Source of the DNA: Mactromeris polynyma
Taxonomy: Eukaryota; Mollusca; Bivalvia; Venerida; Mactridae
DNA length: 64,000 bases
Direction: 5' to 3'
Assembly (NCBI GenBank): GCA_032209605.1
Contig: JASFXZ010000091.1
Coordinates: 310,001 to 374,000, forward strand
Shown here: piece after piece, positions 37,759 through 49,300 of the stretch
How the letters are laid out: every line of letters starts with the position of its first letter
Position numbering within the stretch: the first letter of the stretch is position 1
The notes under the pieces: generated by a model
What the model was told of the DNA's origin: nothing
The model's database searches: none
Seen by the model: only the letters and a program-made list of their open reading frames with translations
Program-made: the position numbers and the translations under genes

Positions 37759-40700
37759 TGTAATGTTAAATAGAGACGAACTGAAATACAAATTACCAAT
37801 AGCTCTGAACCATGGTGAGATAATGGTCGCCCTAAATGAATACATCTTACAGGAAATGTCACAATCGAGTAGGTGCTTGTGGTTGACACGTTTTCAGGTT
37901 ATAGTAGTTCCCCACTGTCTCTTATATACGAATGGATTGTAACTTGACTCACATTATGAAGTGGAAATATATGAACTTAATGACTTACTGGGATCCTTTA
38001 TGCGTATTGCTGTTAGGATATTATGACTTTGTATGAAAATGCTTAAGTTTGCATTATTTAAAAAGAACTGATATATTATCTAGTATATTTAGCAGGGTAT
38101 AGTATTGGTAATTGACTGTCTTTGTATTCCCACTGTTCAAATTCATTGTAAGAATATTGAGTCTGATAATTTATTCTTTTATTATTATGTAATTTGGGAT
38201 TCGAAGCATAAATTGCGTCACATGAATTTTGAATCTTATTTTTGCTCATTAATGGAAATGAAAATGCTGATTGTTGCTTTTTGTTTCTTTCAGTTGATTT
38301 TGCTTTTATTTGCTTCTATAAAACTCCCTATGACGGTACATTGCTTTCTTGTTGATACTGTTTTTGAGAGCAAATTAAAGTTTCTGATTCCAAATGTATA
38401 ATATTTGTCCATCAATAAAGAGATAAGGCTATATTTGTCTTCATCATCATGAAGCAGACAGAAAAATTACTTGAAAATATCAAAGATTGTGTTGTTCCTT
38501 ACTGCGCTATACTCCAGGGTCGCACAATTTTCAAGAAGCCGCGAATCAATACTCTACAAATTTTCCCGATAGTTATGTTGTTCTATGATAGCTCTTCTCT
38601 CCTTAAAATCTGACGTTTTTCTTTTCTGTACTTCGTGATATGATGTAAGCCGTGTAGCAAATTTGGTTTACAATGCCAAGTTGGGATGAAAACAAGAAAA
38701 AATCGAAAATTATTCACAAACCATCTGTGGAACATCAATAGGTTTTTATGTTCATGTTTTCAGAGGGGATAATCATATTTGACTATAGAATATGCATTGC
38801 TTCTTCTCACAATCTTGCTTGTTCTGATATTTCGATTTTATAATTTGCTCCCAATTTTATATTTGTTATTTCAATTTTTTTTCAAGTGCAGTAAATTGAT
38901 TTTCTCAGCGATTTGTTGTATTTAAATTGAAGAAATTTGGTATAAGGGTAAAATAGAATTTAAAACTGGGTGGTGTGTGTTTGGCGTTCTTTAATTGGAA
39001 AGGGGGAGGTTTGAAAGGATCGGTTACCGTACATGATTGCCAATTAGCCAGTCAGGCAGCTACGAAGCCAGTTTTGTCCAAACAAACCAAAATTAGAAGT
39101 AAAGCCACTTTCTATGAGAATTTTTTTTATGGCTTCAATATAAAATAATAGGCTGAAATAGTAAAAGTTTGGACAATATGGCCTCGGGGTGATTAACACA
39201 TTCTTAAGGAATTACAAAGTGATCGTAGAAATCATTGTGACTCAATAAAAGAGCTTTAATTCCTGATCGGTCAGCTCTTAAGTCGGGTATTACTGGTCGG
39301 ACAATTTGTTTTTCTCGATTGGATTACGGCTTTTCAATTATGATTTTAGCACATTACCGTGAGAAAACAGTTAAATTAAACTATTCCATGTGAAAAGAAT
39401 AGCAATTTTTGTATTGGAATTGGATACTTTGCCAACAGACAAAAAATGGGTAGCTGGTGAATTGTTAAACATATGGAAGGTCTGAACTTGACAATTTTGT
39501 GTGAATTATTTGCGTAGGAAATTTTAAGTGTTGATACGTTATATACTCTATACATATATACTGTAGTTGTATTGAATTTTATGCATTCAAGACTGCAGTG
39601 ATCTTAAGTATATATAGAAATATTGTTCAATATTTGAGAATAGTGTTATATCAAGTCTGTGTCAACCTATTCTTACAGGTTTTTAGATATTCATTCAATG
39701 CATGTCATTATTTATATGTAAATAAGGGTAAAAGAAGTTTTGAATGACAAATAAATATTTTTCATTTATACTGATATTGTGTTTGGTAATGGATACATTA
39801 TATTTGCATAAATAGTCAGGGAAAAAACACTCATTTCTTTCAGTTATTTGATTTATAGTAGTTTTTGTATAATTTTATGGGTTGGTAATACTGAACCAAT
39901 TGTCATGTTAATATTCTCAACATAAATATTATTTTTATGTGGGTTAATCCACGAGCATTAACAAGAACCTAAGTAAGGGAACGGTCTTGTGTAGGGGTAC
40001 AGTATAAATGCTGAAATATATTATATTCATAATTGTATAGAATGGTTTTGTTTTTTTGGGCCTAATTTGCTCCTATTATAACCGGTCTTATTTTGTGAAT
40101 GAAAGTAAGATATACAAATTTTGGCAGGTATATTGGGTGCGTTCTCCTTCATAATGATTTAAATTGTAATTTACCTGTCTTAAGAATAATATCAATGCAT
40201 TTGAGTGTTTTTTTCTCATCCCAGTCTATGGAAATTTCAATAAGTATGTAATATTGTTTTGTGATTTATTATGAACCCTATTATGTAACGCGAAAATTGT
40301 TTGAATAATATATGAAATTATATTTGCTTAGTCAGGATTTGAATGCATTATAAAATATCGAGACAGCAAATTGCGTTGTGGTTGACACGTCGTTCATCTA
40401 TTACCAGTCCTGGAGTCTGCAATTCTGACGTTCAGTTCACAGCCGTTCAGATTTTATGGCCATTTTACACTGACTTAATGAAATAATAAGCTTGGGAAAT
40501 TGAATGATTGTTTTGCCATTTTGAACTTTCTGTGAAAATAATGGATGCTCTATGGTCTTAATTTTACACCTGAGACAGATTTTGTAACCTTATTTATACA
40601 AAGCTGTACCTTAAATTCTGGTATTAACTATGATATACATGTTTTATCCCTGGCAACCAATACCTTTCAATCAGTGTGGTTATAGGCTGAACAGTTGTGA

Positions 40701-40921
40701 AAACATCAATGTTATCAAGAATTGTGAGGAAGCATTGTTCTTGTTTGCTCCTCCAAGGCATTAATTCTGTCTCAAATTTACTTGAATGATTCATTATAAA
40801 AATATCATTATAACAAGGGTTGTTACAAAACTTCTGTAATTGCTTCTTTACCAATACTGGGTGACTATAGACACATAACCCTGGATATTTCATGTTCTTG
40901 TTTTAGTGTCACAGCCATTGA
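37759..40921. other. AT-rich non-coding DNA
   Basis: No gene or repeat with definable ends. The stretch about 38990-39310 has a more balanced base composition than its surroundings and no frame of interest; it could be a conserved non-coding block but that cannot be judged without a second genome. Confidence 0.4.
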
Positions 40922-41005
40922 TGAATCTCGTCCACGGTGGAATTCGAACCCACGACGTTCAGATTGGGAGTCTGGCACTCTACCAGCTTAAATCACCATA
41001 CTCCT
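40922..41005 (-). repeat. tRNA-derived SINE head or tRNA pseudogene
   Basis: On the minus strand the segment reads TTTAAGCTGGTAGAGTGCC (A-box region), then CAGACTCCCAATCTG, an anticodon arm of 4 bp with a 7-base loop whose central triplet is CCC, then GTGGGTTCGAATTCCAC, a complete T-arm with a perfect B-box. The acceptor stem is not formed (the 5' flank does not pair with CGTGGAC) and the D-stem is weak. This argues for a SINE head or pseudogene rather than a working tRNA. Confidence 0.55.
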
Positions 41006-43160
41006 TCTATGATAATTGTAGCATTTAGTCTTAATTCGGGATTTTTTCTGTTAAAAAAACGTAAAACATATTAATGACATACAAGCTTATGGTTCATTTT
41101 AAGTTCTCACCCAGCTTCGCAAACCTGTTTTTTGTTGCCTTAAATATTTAAGTTGAATCAATTATTCTGTATGTATAACTTTCTACAGAATTTTTCCTTC
41201 CAAATGTGATATACCTTTAATATAGAATTTTAATTATAAATTCACACTTTGACAGTTGTCCAGTCGTGGTGTTATTTTTATTATTGAAATGTCATACATG
41301 AAGTGCGACATTGATGGATTAGACTATGACTGTGGGCTAATTTCACTTCAAATGTTACATTGTTATTAAGTGTGATAAGGTATTTGGTATGTATAATACT
41401 TGGGACAAGCATTTCATGTATTCATTAAGCACTTGAGCCATAGTGTGAGAAAATAATTTCTCATATAGTCGTGTTTTACTAGTATCATTTATAGTGTGCA
41501 TTCCTGTTGATTCATACATTTTTAAAGCGGCCATGTCAAAGATATTTTGTGCCTTTGTTGATGGGGAATAATTCGGTAAATTAAGTCTTTTTAAGCTGAC
41601 ATTTTCGAAAGTGTCTCCATTTAAAGGCTTGTCATACGTCATTCTTGTTATTTATCGTGAATTTTTATTCCTAAAAAAAATAGATTCATGTCAAATCTGT
41701 TGCTTTTAAGTATCAAGTACTTATGTGTGAATATGGTCCATTAGTCAGATATTAGTGACTATTACTAATATACGTTATACAAATAGACATTATACATATC
41801 TTAGGTCTACTCAAGTGAAAAACTTGAATGAAAGATTACGGTGATAAAAGAACAAAATGTAACAATTAATTGTTGATTTACGACATGGACCTTATAATGT
41901 AAAAAATGGAGATTTAAGTGTCTTGATTTCTTGAAATATTTTAGCTGAAAGCATTTTTCAAATGGACTGTTAGGTGCAAAACTGTTGAACTTCAGTTTTG
42001 TTACAGAAGCATTTACCATAGTTGTACGCCAACTCTCGATATAATATTGTTTATGCTGCATCAATTTGATTGGTTATTTCTTATTTACATTTTATTGTAA
42101 GATTATCATTATAGATGCATTTAGGAGGTTATCATTTAATCATATTGCATCAAATGGTTGCTTCTTACATGACATTAATTGCTAATTATCATCCAAGCAG
42201 AATCACAAGATTTGGCACTAAGTGTTATCTCAATATTAGTACAGTGCTCAATGTACCGGACACATTACAGCAATACCCCACCCTCTTATCACTCCCATTG
42301 TTCATTAGGTAACAATGAATGTTAATGACACAAGTAGTGGTGCACTGCTGGCAATTATTGTTATGTACCTCGAGGTGATGAGAGCCAAGTGAGTTGTGAG
42401 CCAAGATTTAGATTATATGTGAATACCAGCATAATGAAAGGTGGATAAAGTAACTGTGCGCTTTTTTTGCTTTACCTGCTTGCGTGTGTGATGTTTTTTT
42501 CACAATTTGGTACAATGCCTTAAAGGCTTTTTATGTCACATTTTTCAACACGTTCTCTTATTTGTTACATTTGTACTGCAAAACATTGGATGAGCTCAGT
42601 TGGTTTGATACTTTGTGTCGGTTGTTTGAACCAATTTTTTTCTGTTGTCGGATATCGAATATAATTGCATTGGTATGTTTTGCACGTTTTGTCGCTGGAT
42701 AAATAATTTTCGGATGTTAAGTGGTGAGTATAAAAATATTCTAATTAATCTTAGTTTTGCTTTACCTGATATCCAATCAAGTGGTTTTCACCTGCAATTA
42801 TTCTTTTGTTGCATATGTTGCTATCAATTTACTACGATAATCTTAACGAGAAAATCAGATTTTTTGTGGTGGTTTTTAAATTATATTCTGTAGTTTGCAT
42901 ATCAAATTGATAATGTAATCTTTCTCAGATACAGCTCTTATAATTGTCTGCAAAAAATGCGCCTATATATGAAAAAAATAATGTCGAGGAAACCTCTTAT
43001 CTCGTTACTGCCAAGACTCATTCCAACTAAAGTATAATATGATTACTTTTACTTTTATCCTCCCTCTGTATAGCGGAAATCTTCTAATTTAGTGTGCCAG
43101 TTTTTTCATGTCTCTGTGATAATAATGTTAAATGTATGCCATTGCACATCCAGCAAAATA
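41006..43160. other. AT-rich non-coding DNA
   Basis: No gene can be supported. Open frames of 60 to 95 codons on both strands (for example 41355-41642 minus and 41807-42064 minus) have no recognisable domain or exon-type borders. Confidence 0.45.
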
Positions 43161-43250
43161 TTAAAATATTTTTGTGAAAAAAATACATACTTTTGTGAAA
43201 AAATATAATCTTTAGTGAAAAAATACATTCTTTTGTGAAAAAAATATGCT
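43161..43250. repeat. Short tandem repeat, about 20 to 21 bp unit
   Basis: Four copies of a unit like TACATTCTTTTGTGAAAAAA follow each other with spacings of 21, 20 and 20 bases, judged from the GTGAAA core at about 43174, 43195, 43215 and 43235. Confidence 0.7.
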
Positions 43251-43522
43251 TTTAATCTTGCTGGAAACAATCTTGAAGTAAAGACAATTATTTAATTCTC
43301 ATGTGAATAGTTTTCATAATTATTGTATCTGTCCTGTTGGATACATTATAAACCTCAATATTCGAAATTTGATTGAAACTAAAAAGTCCACCATTTATCT
43401 ATAGCAGAACTTAGTGTTCGGGGTATTTGCTGGGAAAATGTTCTGACATACAGCCCTCTATGAGATACAGTAACAGTTATCAAATGTTTGAGTATAATAC
43501 ATAGGTGGAGCGAGTATACATA

Positions 43523-43698
43523 CAATCGCACCTCGTTCATTCCAATTCATCAGGTCTGAAATTTTATTTCGATTAAAACGTGATTTTTGAATAACCCATT
43601 TCAATCAGCGTATAAGAAGATATATCGGGACCTGATATTTATTTCGGATGATGCCGTGTATTTGGATAAAAGGTTGTCGAATAAACGACGTCTGACTG
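43523..43698. mobile_element. Small TA-flanked inverted-repeat element (MITE)
   Basis: The left end CAATCGCACCTCGTTCATTC and the reverse-complemented right end CAGTCAGACGTCGTTTATTC form an imperfect terminal inverted repeat, and both are flanked by TA. It is 176 bp with no coding capacity. It is an older relative in style of the elements at 3902, 21957 and 32728. Confidence 0.65.
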
Positions 43699-46103
43699 TA
43701 ACTATGTTCCTATGTAAGTGTTAATCCTGTGAGGACTGAAAACATGCAATGGCAATATAAGGGCAAATAATGTAATGTATTAAAAATTCAGAAAAGTTTT
43801 TAGTGTTCATATGCTTGGGTTGTCAAATGGTTTCCCATTCACTTAGATGCATTCCAGCATCTTTTTATTTATCGTGTCACTGTAATATGCGCACAGATAC
43901 CTATCTGTATCAACATGATAACATTAATATCAGTGATGAAATCTTGTCTTTATATACATAACAGTAGGCTACCATTGATGCTATCTATGTATGTTACATT
44001 TTGTATGAATTTCCAATGTATACTGTCTGATAAGCTATTTATAGTTGATTGACATTGACAAGTAGGTGAATTGAGTGTCAATTAATTGTCAATTAATAAT
44101 TAATTGTTCTCTGTATCAATATTATCATTTATATGCTTTTCAGTTACCTGACAAAGTGTTTAAGTTATTTACAATACTGTGAATGCATTAACATTAATAT
44201 TTAATACCTGGTTTGTTGTACGATATGGCATTTAGACCATGGATCATGGTCAAATATTAACTGTATGGAGATAATTTTTATGCAAACATTAATGAGTCAT
44301 ATGGAAAGTTGATATTGTGGTATAATCACTGTGTTATTACACTGAAGTGATGTTTTAAGTTGGAAGTTTGTTGATATTGAAGCACTTCTGTTCTTAGTTT
44401 ATTGGATATTAAGTGTTAATTCTAACAGAAGTGTGTGTGTGTTAATGTATACTGGGTACATATTATTCACCGGGAAGGTAGGTTAGTTGACGTACAGTTC
44501 GGTGTAGCTGGGATTAACTTCCTCAGATTTCAGTCAAACTTTCAAACTTTTATTGCTAACAATAAGTCAACATTGGAGTTTGGTGTACAGATGGTATCAT
44601 TCACAGGAAATTATGTTGACTTGTCCATATTGCTCGGTTTTTTTATTCGAAAAACGACCATCGGAATGAAATAATTTTTGACAGGTTCGTCATAATGGGC
44701 ATTATCGCTGTAGTGTACACAAGTAACTTGTGAAATTATACGCGTATATTGTAAGTGTTAATACGTTTGACTTACTGAACACTGTTGGCCCAGTAGGGTT
44801 TAATGTCTAAATGATTGGTACCGTCTTTTTCTTAATGAAAGGAATAATGAGAATATGCCAGAACTTAACCAAGTAAATTTTGAAGAATTCCAGGGGTCGT
44901 TTCATATTATTGGAAGCATGTGGTGACAGATTAACTTGTTTTCATTTGCATTTTGTTGATTATATTGAAACCTATTCTGTCTCGTTCTGTTTCTAAGTAA
45001 ATTTATTGGAAAACTTCAGTATTCTTATCATACTATTATCTGCTTGTAAAAGATACTTGGAGTATAATTGCTCAGATACCTAACCTATTGATACCATGCT
45101 GGGAATGCTATAGAATATATACATATTGTAGATCATTGATTGTATAATGCCTGTAGCTAAGCAAAAACAGTTTATCCTGTATTGGTCAAAGTTGTAATGG
45201 CCTGTATCCATGTATTTAGACGTTAAAAGTAAGCTAGGTTTTGTTAAGGATTACTTTGTGAACACCCCTCTTTAATGGCTACAAGTAATTGGTCAGAGGG
45301 TAGTATTTCAGTGGACATTAAGATGGACATTTGATAGTTATGGTTTTGTAAAGACTCCCAATGTTATGATTATTGTGTAATTTTATTGGTTTGTCAGAAT
45401 GGTAATTCGATGCAGAGCTAATGCCAACATGTTTGTATTTAACTTGAATACATAGCCCTCTCTAGAATCTTGTACACTACACAGTAATATTTTATAAGTT
45501 GTTCATACATAAAACCACACCCATATCTCTGCTGCAATATTTTGTCAGGTACATCAGAAAATGTGTTGTTTTTTCTCATATTTATATCATGTTACTAAGC
45601 AACAGTTTCTGTCAATGACGAACTGTCAATAACAGACATCAATCAACAGTAATGATACATTTCAAATGTTTCTGTGCCTGGTCAGTGTGATAAATGGTTT
45701 GGGTACAACTGTGTGTTTGTTTATCAATTTGTAACTGTTGAAATATTGACATGAATCTATTACTCTTCATGTTTTGTTGGACATGAGTAATTGTTTAATT
45801 AATTGTGTTGAAAAACCAAATTTTACCAGTTGCAAATTGGTGGAAATTTGATACCGTTTTTTTACTTCAAGACATTTCTCTTGTAAAACTGGTTTGATAA
45901 ATGTTTGAGTTTTCTTTTTCCACTGGTGTTATTCTTGAAAATTATTTGTTGTATAAAAACACGAAAAATAATCCATCGCATAGAAATGTTTTACGGCAAT
46001 TGACAAGGGATTGATGGCAAACATTGTAACATTATAAATGGAACTGTCAGACCCTCTTGTAAGTAATACTTAGCAATAATTGAATTTCTTTTTCTATTTT
46101 CAG
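43699..46103. other. Non-coding DNA immediately upstream of the first recognised Robo exon
   Basis: No exon or element recognised. The exon that carries the Robo start codon begins with an apparent splice acceptor (TTTCTATTTTCAG ending at 46103), so this stretch is probably the 3' part of a 5'-UTR intron and the promoter lies further upstream. A promoter or CpG-rich start region could not be found in the window. Confidence 0.45.
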
Positions 46104-46327
46104 AATATTTTGAAGAAGCACTGTGATATCGGGACTTCGGGATTATAGAAGATTATTGATACTATCACTAAGTGTATATGGATGTAAAATACCTGTTTTT
46201 ATTATGTTGACTAATTGTGGTTTGTAATTAACCTATGAAGAGGAGAAAAAGAGAATTTCATCTTTGAAGATGTTCAATATTGGAATATTATGGTTCTGGC
46301 TTTATTGCTGTACTCTCCTCAGTGAAG
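46104..46327 (+). CDS. robo: Robo exon: 5' leader and signal peptide
   Basis: The exon follows an acceptor (TTTCTATTTTCAG) and ends at a strong donor, GTAAGA, from 46328. The first 166 bases are leader; the ATG at 46270 opens MFNIGILWFWLYCCTLLSE, a short hydrophobic secretory signal, and the exon ends one base into codon 20 (phase 1). This ATG is chosen because it is the only in-frame one with an open path into the signal peptide; stops lie upstream in the same frame (for example TAA at 46225-46227). The acceptor implies at least one further upstream non-coding exon, not located. Confidence 0.85.
46178..46267 (+). promoter_or_regulatory. Cluster of three short upstream ORFs in the Robo leader
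   Basis: Three ATGs precede the Robo start in the same exon. The first (46178-46210) encodes 10 residues, the second (46204-46227) 7 residues, and the third (46235-46267) 10 residues ending just two bases before the main ATG at 46270. All terminate before the main start. Such upstream frames commonly reduce or condition translation of the main frame. That they exist is plain in the sequence; regulation of Robo by them is inference. Confidence 0.6.
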
Positions 46328-49300
46328 GTAAGAATACTGGGAAACGTTTATCAGAGATAACTCTTTGTATACTTTTTGACGTTAACAAGATTGGAAGAGT
46401 TACTTCCCCTGCATTTTTTGCTCAAGTTAGTGATTAAAATATTCACATTTTGTATTTTTGCTAGATTTCTTGCTGGTCTCATTTGGACTTCAGAGATTAT
46501 TTAAAAGTTATGAAATGTTTTGTTTATAACTTTATGGCAAAAAATTTGTTATAAATTCGTTTTTTTTGTGAATTTTATCGCATTATAAAAAGTTTAGATT
46601 CTTTTTTGTCGCAACAAGTAGATTGAACATTAGTTGTCCTGTAGTTTGCTACCAAGATCAATGTTATTTTCTCTTTAGAGTTGTCACATGAAACCGATCA
46701 ATGATAATCCCTTTGTTTATACATTATGCAGGTTTTTTTATTAGGTATAAATTTTAAGGTGAAAACAAGTTTGTTCAGCAAATAATTTTTTTTGTTTAAA
46801 TGGTCTCACAGACTGATTACTTGCGTTCTTTTTAATCTATGGGGCTGTTTGACATGGCGTCTTACGCCTACTTGAAAACCTGAAGAAATTAAATAACATT
46901 GAATGAAACATTGTTATAGCGCTTCAGACGAGCGTTCTCTTGGCTCCAGTATCTTAAACATTTTATCTCTGCTGTTAATATTCCATTTTATTCTCATTTG
47001 TTTTACCAAAAAATCAAACCCACGACATTCATTGAAATTTATGCATAACATTTCTTCAAGCTGTCTTTGTATTTTCCCCTTTGGTACAGAAAAACTTATT
47101 TTGAAGACTTGATTTTGAATTTTTCGCAACAGAACTCAATTTCTGCATTCTATAACCCACTTACGCTCTACAAAAATCTTGCGACTCGAAATCCATGAAA
47201 TCACAGAACCGTATAATTATTATTTACTCAATTTTCAGCAATTACAGAGTCGGAAGCTAACGAACCGGCCAACTTTCAGCGAGGATTTCCATCTACAGTA
47301 TCGGACAACCCTCGTATTGTCGAACACCCGCAAGATGACTTCTTCGCCAAGAATGAGCCTGCGACCTTGAACTGTAAAGCTGAAGGTGATCCGACCCCTT
47401 CGATAACGTGGTACCGAAACGGTGAACGTGTTGAGACCAATCGAGACGACCCACTTTCCCATCGTATGTTATTAGATAAAGGACAGTTATTTTTCCTGCG
47501 TGTTATACATTCCAAGAACAATCATCAGGACATCGGAGAATATTACTGCAATGCTACCAACATCCACGGCTCGGCTATCAGTAGAATGGCTAACATACAA
47601 ATAGCGGGTAAGTCAGATCGGTTATGTATTGTTTGGCACCATTGCTTTTGTCCCTGTAAGTATTTTCGCAACTGTCAAGTGTTGATAGCTTGAGACGAGG
47701 GGAATAATGTGAGACATAAGATAACCTTCTTACTTTCTGATTATCTATTGTTTACTGTCGAAAAAATTGTGGCAGTTGATGTTTTCTCCATTCTTGTGAG
47801 GAATTAATGGACTGGTGGTGAATACTTTGTGCGACATTTTTGCATTCTCAACAGCACCCCACGCTTGAGACTCCGAAATAAAACTAGACCTATTTATGTA
47901 TACATGTAGTTTTCTTGACAGAACTTGGGAAAATTGCTTATCTTTATCTGCTAGTCTTTCTTCAGATGTAAATATTATAAGTGTACAATTAGTTGATGCA
48001 TCGTGAAGTATGTAGCTATCTTATGACTGTGGCTATGTTTGTAGGATAGCTCTTAGCAGATAATTATGAAATCCAGGCTGTGCAGAGTTAAGTTCAACTG
48101 CTTATGACTTCATACATTTTGCTTCAATGTACTTTTTGCTAGTTTACAATCATTTAGACTAAGGTTGTCTTATTTTTGTAGGTAGGTCAATTTTGGATTT
48201 TTTTTAAATTTACAAAAAAAAAGTTTTGACCAAAAAATGATGAAAACGGTTGGCCAAATAAAAGTTTATATCATGGTACAGTCGGGGCACCTAAAAATGC
48301 TTCTATGTATGCCAAATATGGGAACATTAACTTACGAAACTCCATCGTGAAGATGTATAGTCTATAAACAGTTTGTCTGGTTCAGTTTGCTATTAAGCCT
48401 TTTGGATCATACAAGCAATGTACGTCATGAGTTTAGCTAATGTTTTAAGTGTAAATACTCATAGATATATAACAAGCTTGCATCTGATGGTATGCCGGAA
48501 GGAATTCTGGCAATTCAGCAAAACTTTAGAGAACCAATATTAACATATTCTATGTGCAATGTTTTTTTCTGCCCATAGAAACTGCTTGATAGCAGCTTTC
48601 ATTTCTGACACAATATGTGCATGGTTGCCAATTTGTAAATGTAGCTTTCGGTCTGGGAATGAGTTTTCCTCTGCCCAAAAATACGTATGACCTACTCATT
48701 TACTTTTTCATTACTCCTGAGATAGTATCATTGCATACGTTGATGCTTACCTTGGCAAGCAGATAGAGCTTTCCGGGAAGAATTACTGTCATCTCAATTT
48801 CGCTTTAACTTAGTGAACCAGGGATGTACCAGCATTGTTGCAGTGTAAAAGTGCTTGAGATAGAATAGAACAATTTCTGATATGTCAATCTAGCTGTATT
48901 TAAAATTAGAATTGAAGTATTTGTACATTTAAAGTATATCAGCTGTGGTATATGGGCTAAGATTACAACAGTTACTGATCACTTGATACTTCCTTTAAAT
49001 TGTATATTCAATTTGAAATCCCAACAAAGTGTAGCACAGAGAAATACTCGGTACTGGTATCCATTTCACGTCCTCTATCTTCACACTTTCACATTCTCAA
49101 TTTTTCACACTATCACACCCTCAAATATGCAGACACTCAAATTTTCACAACCTATAATCTTCACACTAATATCCTAAAATCTTCACACCTTTACACCCTC
49201 AAATCTTTACACTTTCACACTGGAACCATCAAATCTTCACACTTTCACACCCTCAAATCTTCACTCATTCACACCCTCAAATCTTCACGCGTTCACACCC

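Noticed and set aside
40930..41000. Possible tRNA-Gly (CCC anticodon) gene on the minus strand
   Set aside because: The T-arm and anticodon arm fold, but the acceptor stem does not form and the D-stem is weak; a SINE head or pseudogene fits better.
46914..47521. Minus-strand open frames overlapping the Ig1 exon
   Set aside because: They are antisense shadows of the Robo Ig1 exon and its flanking intron, with no independent domain.
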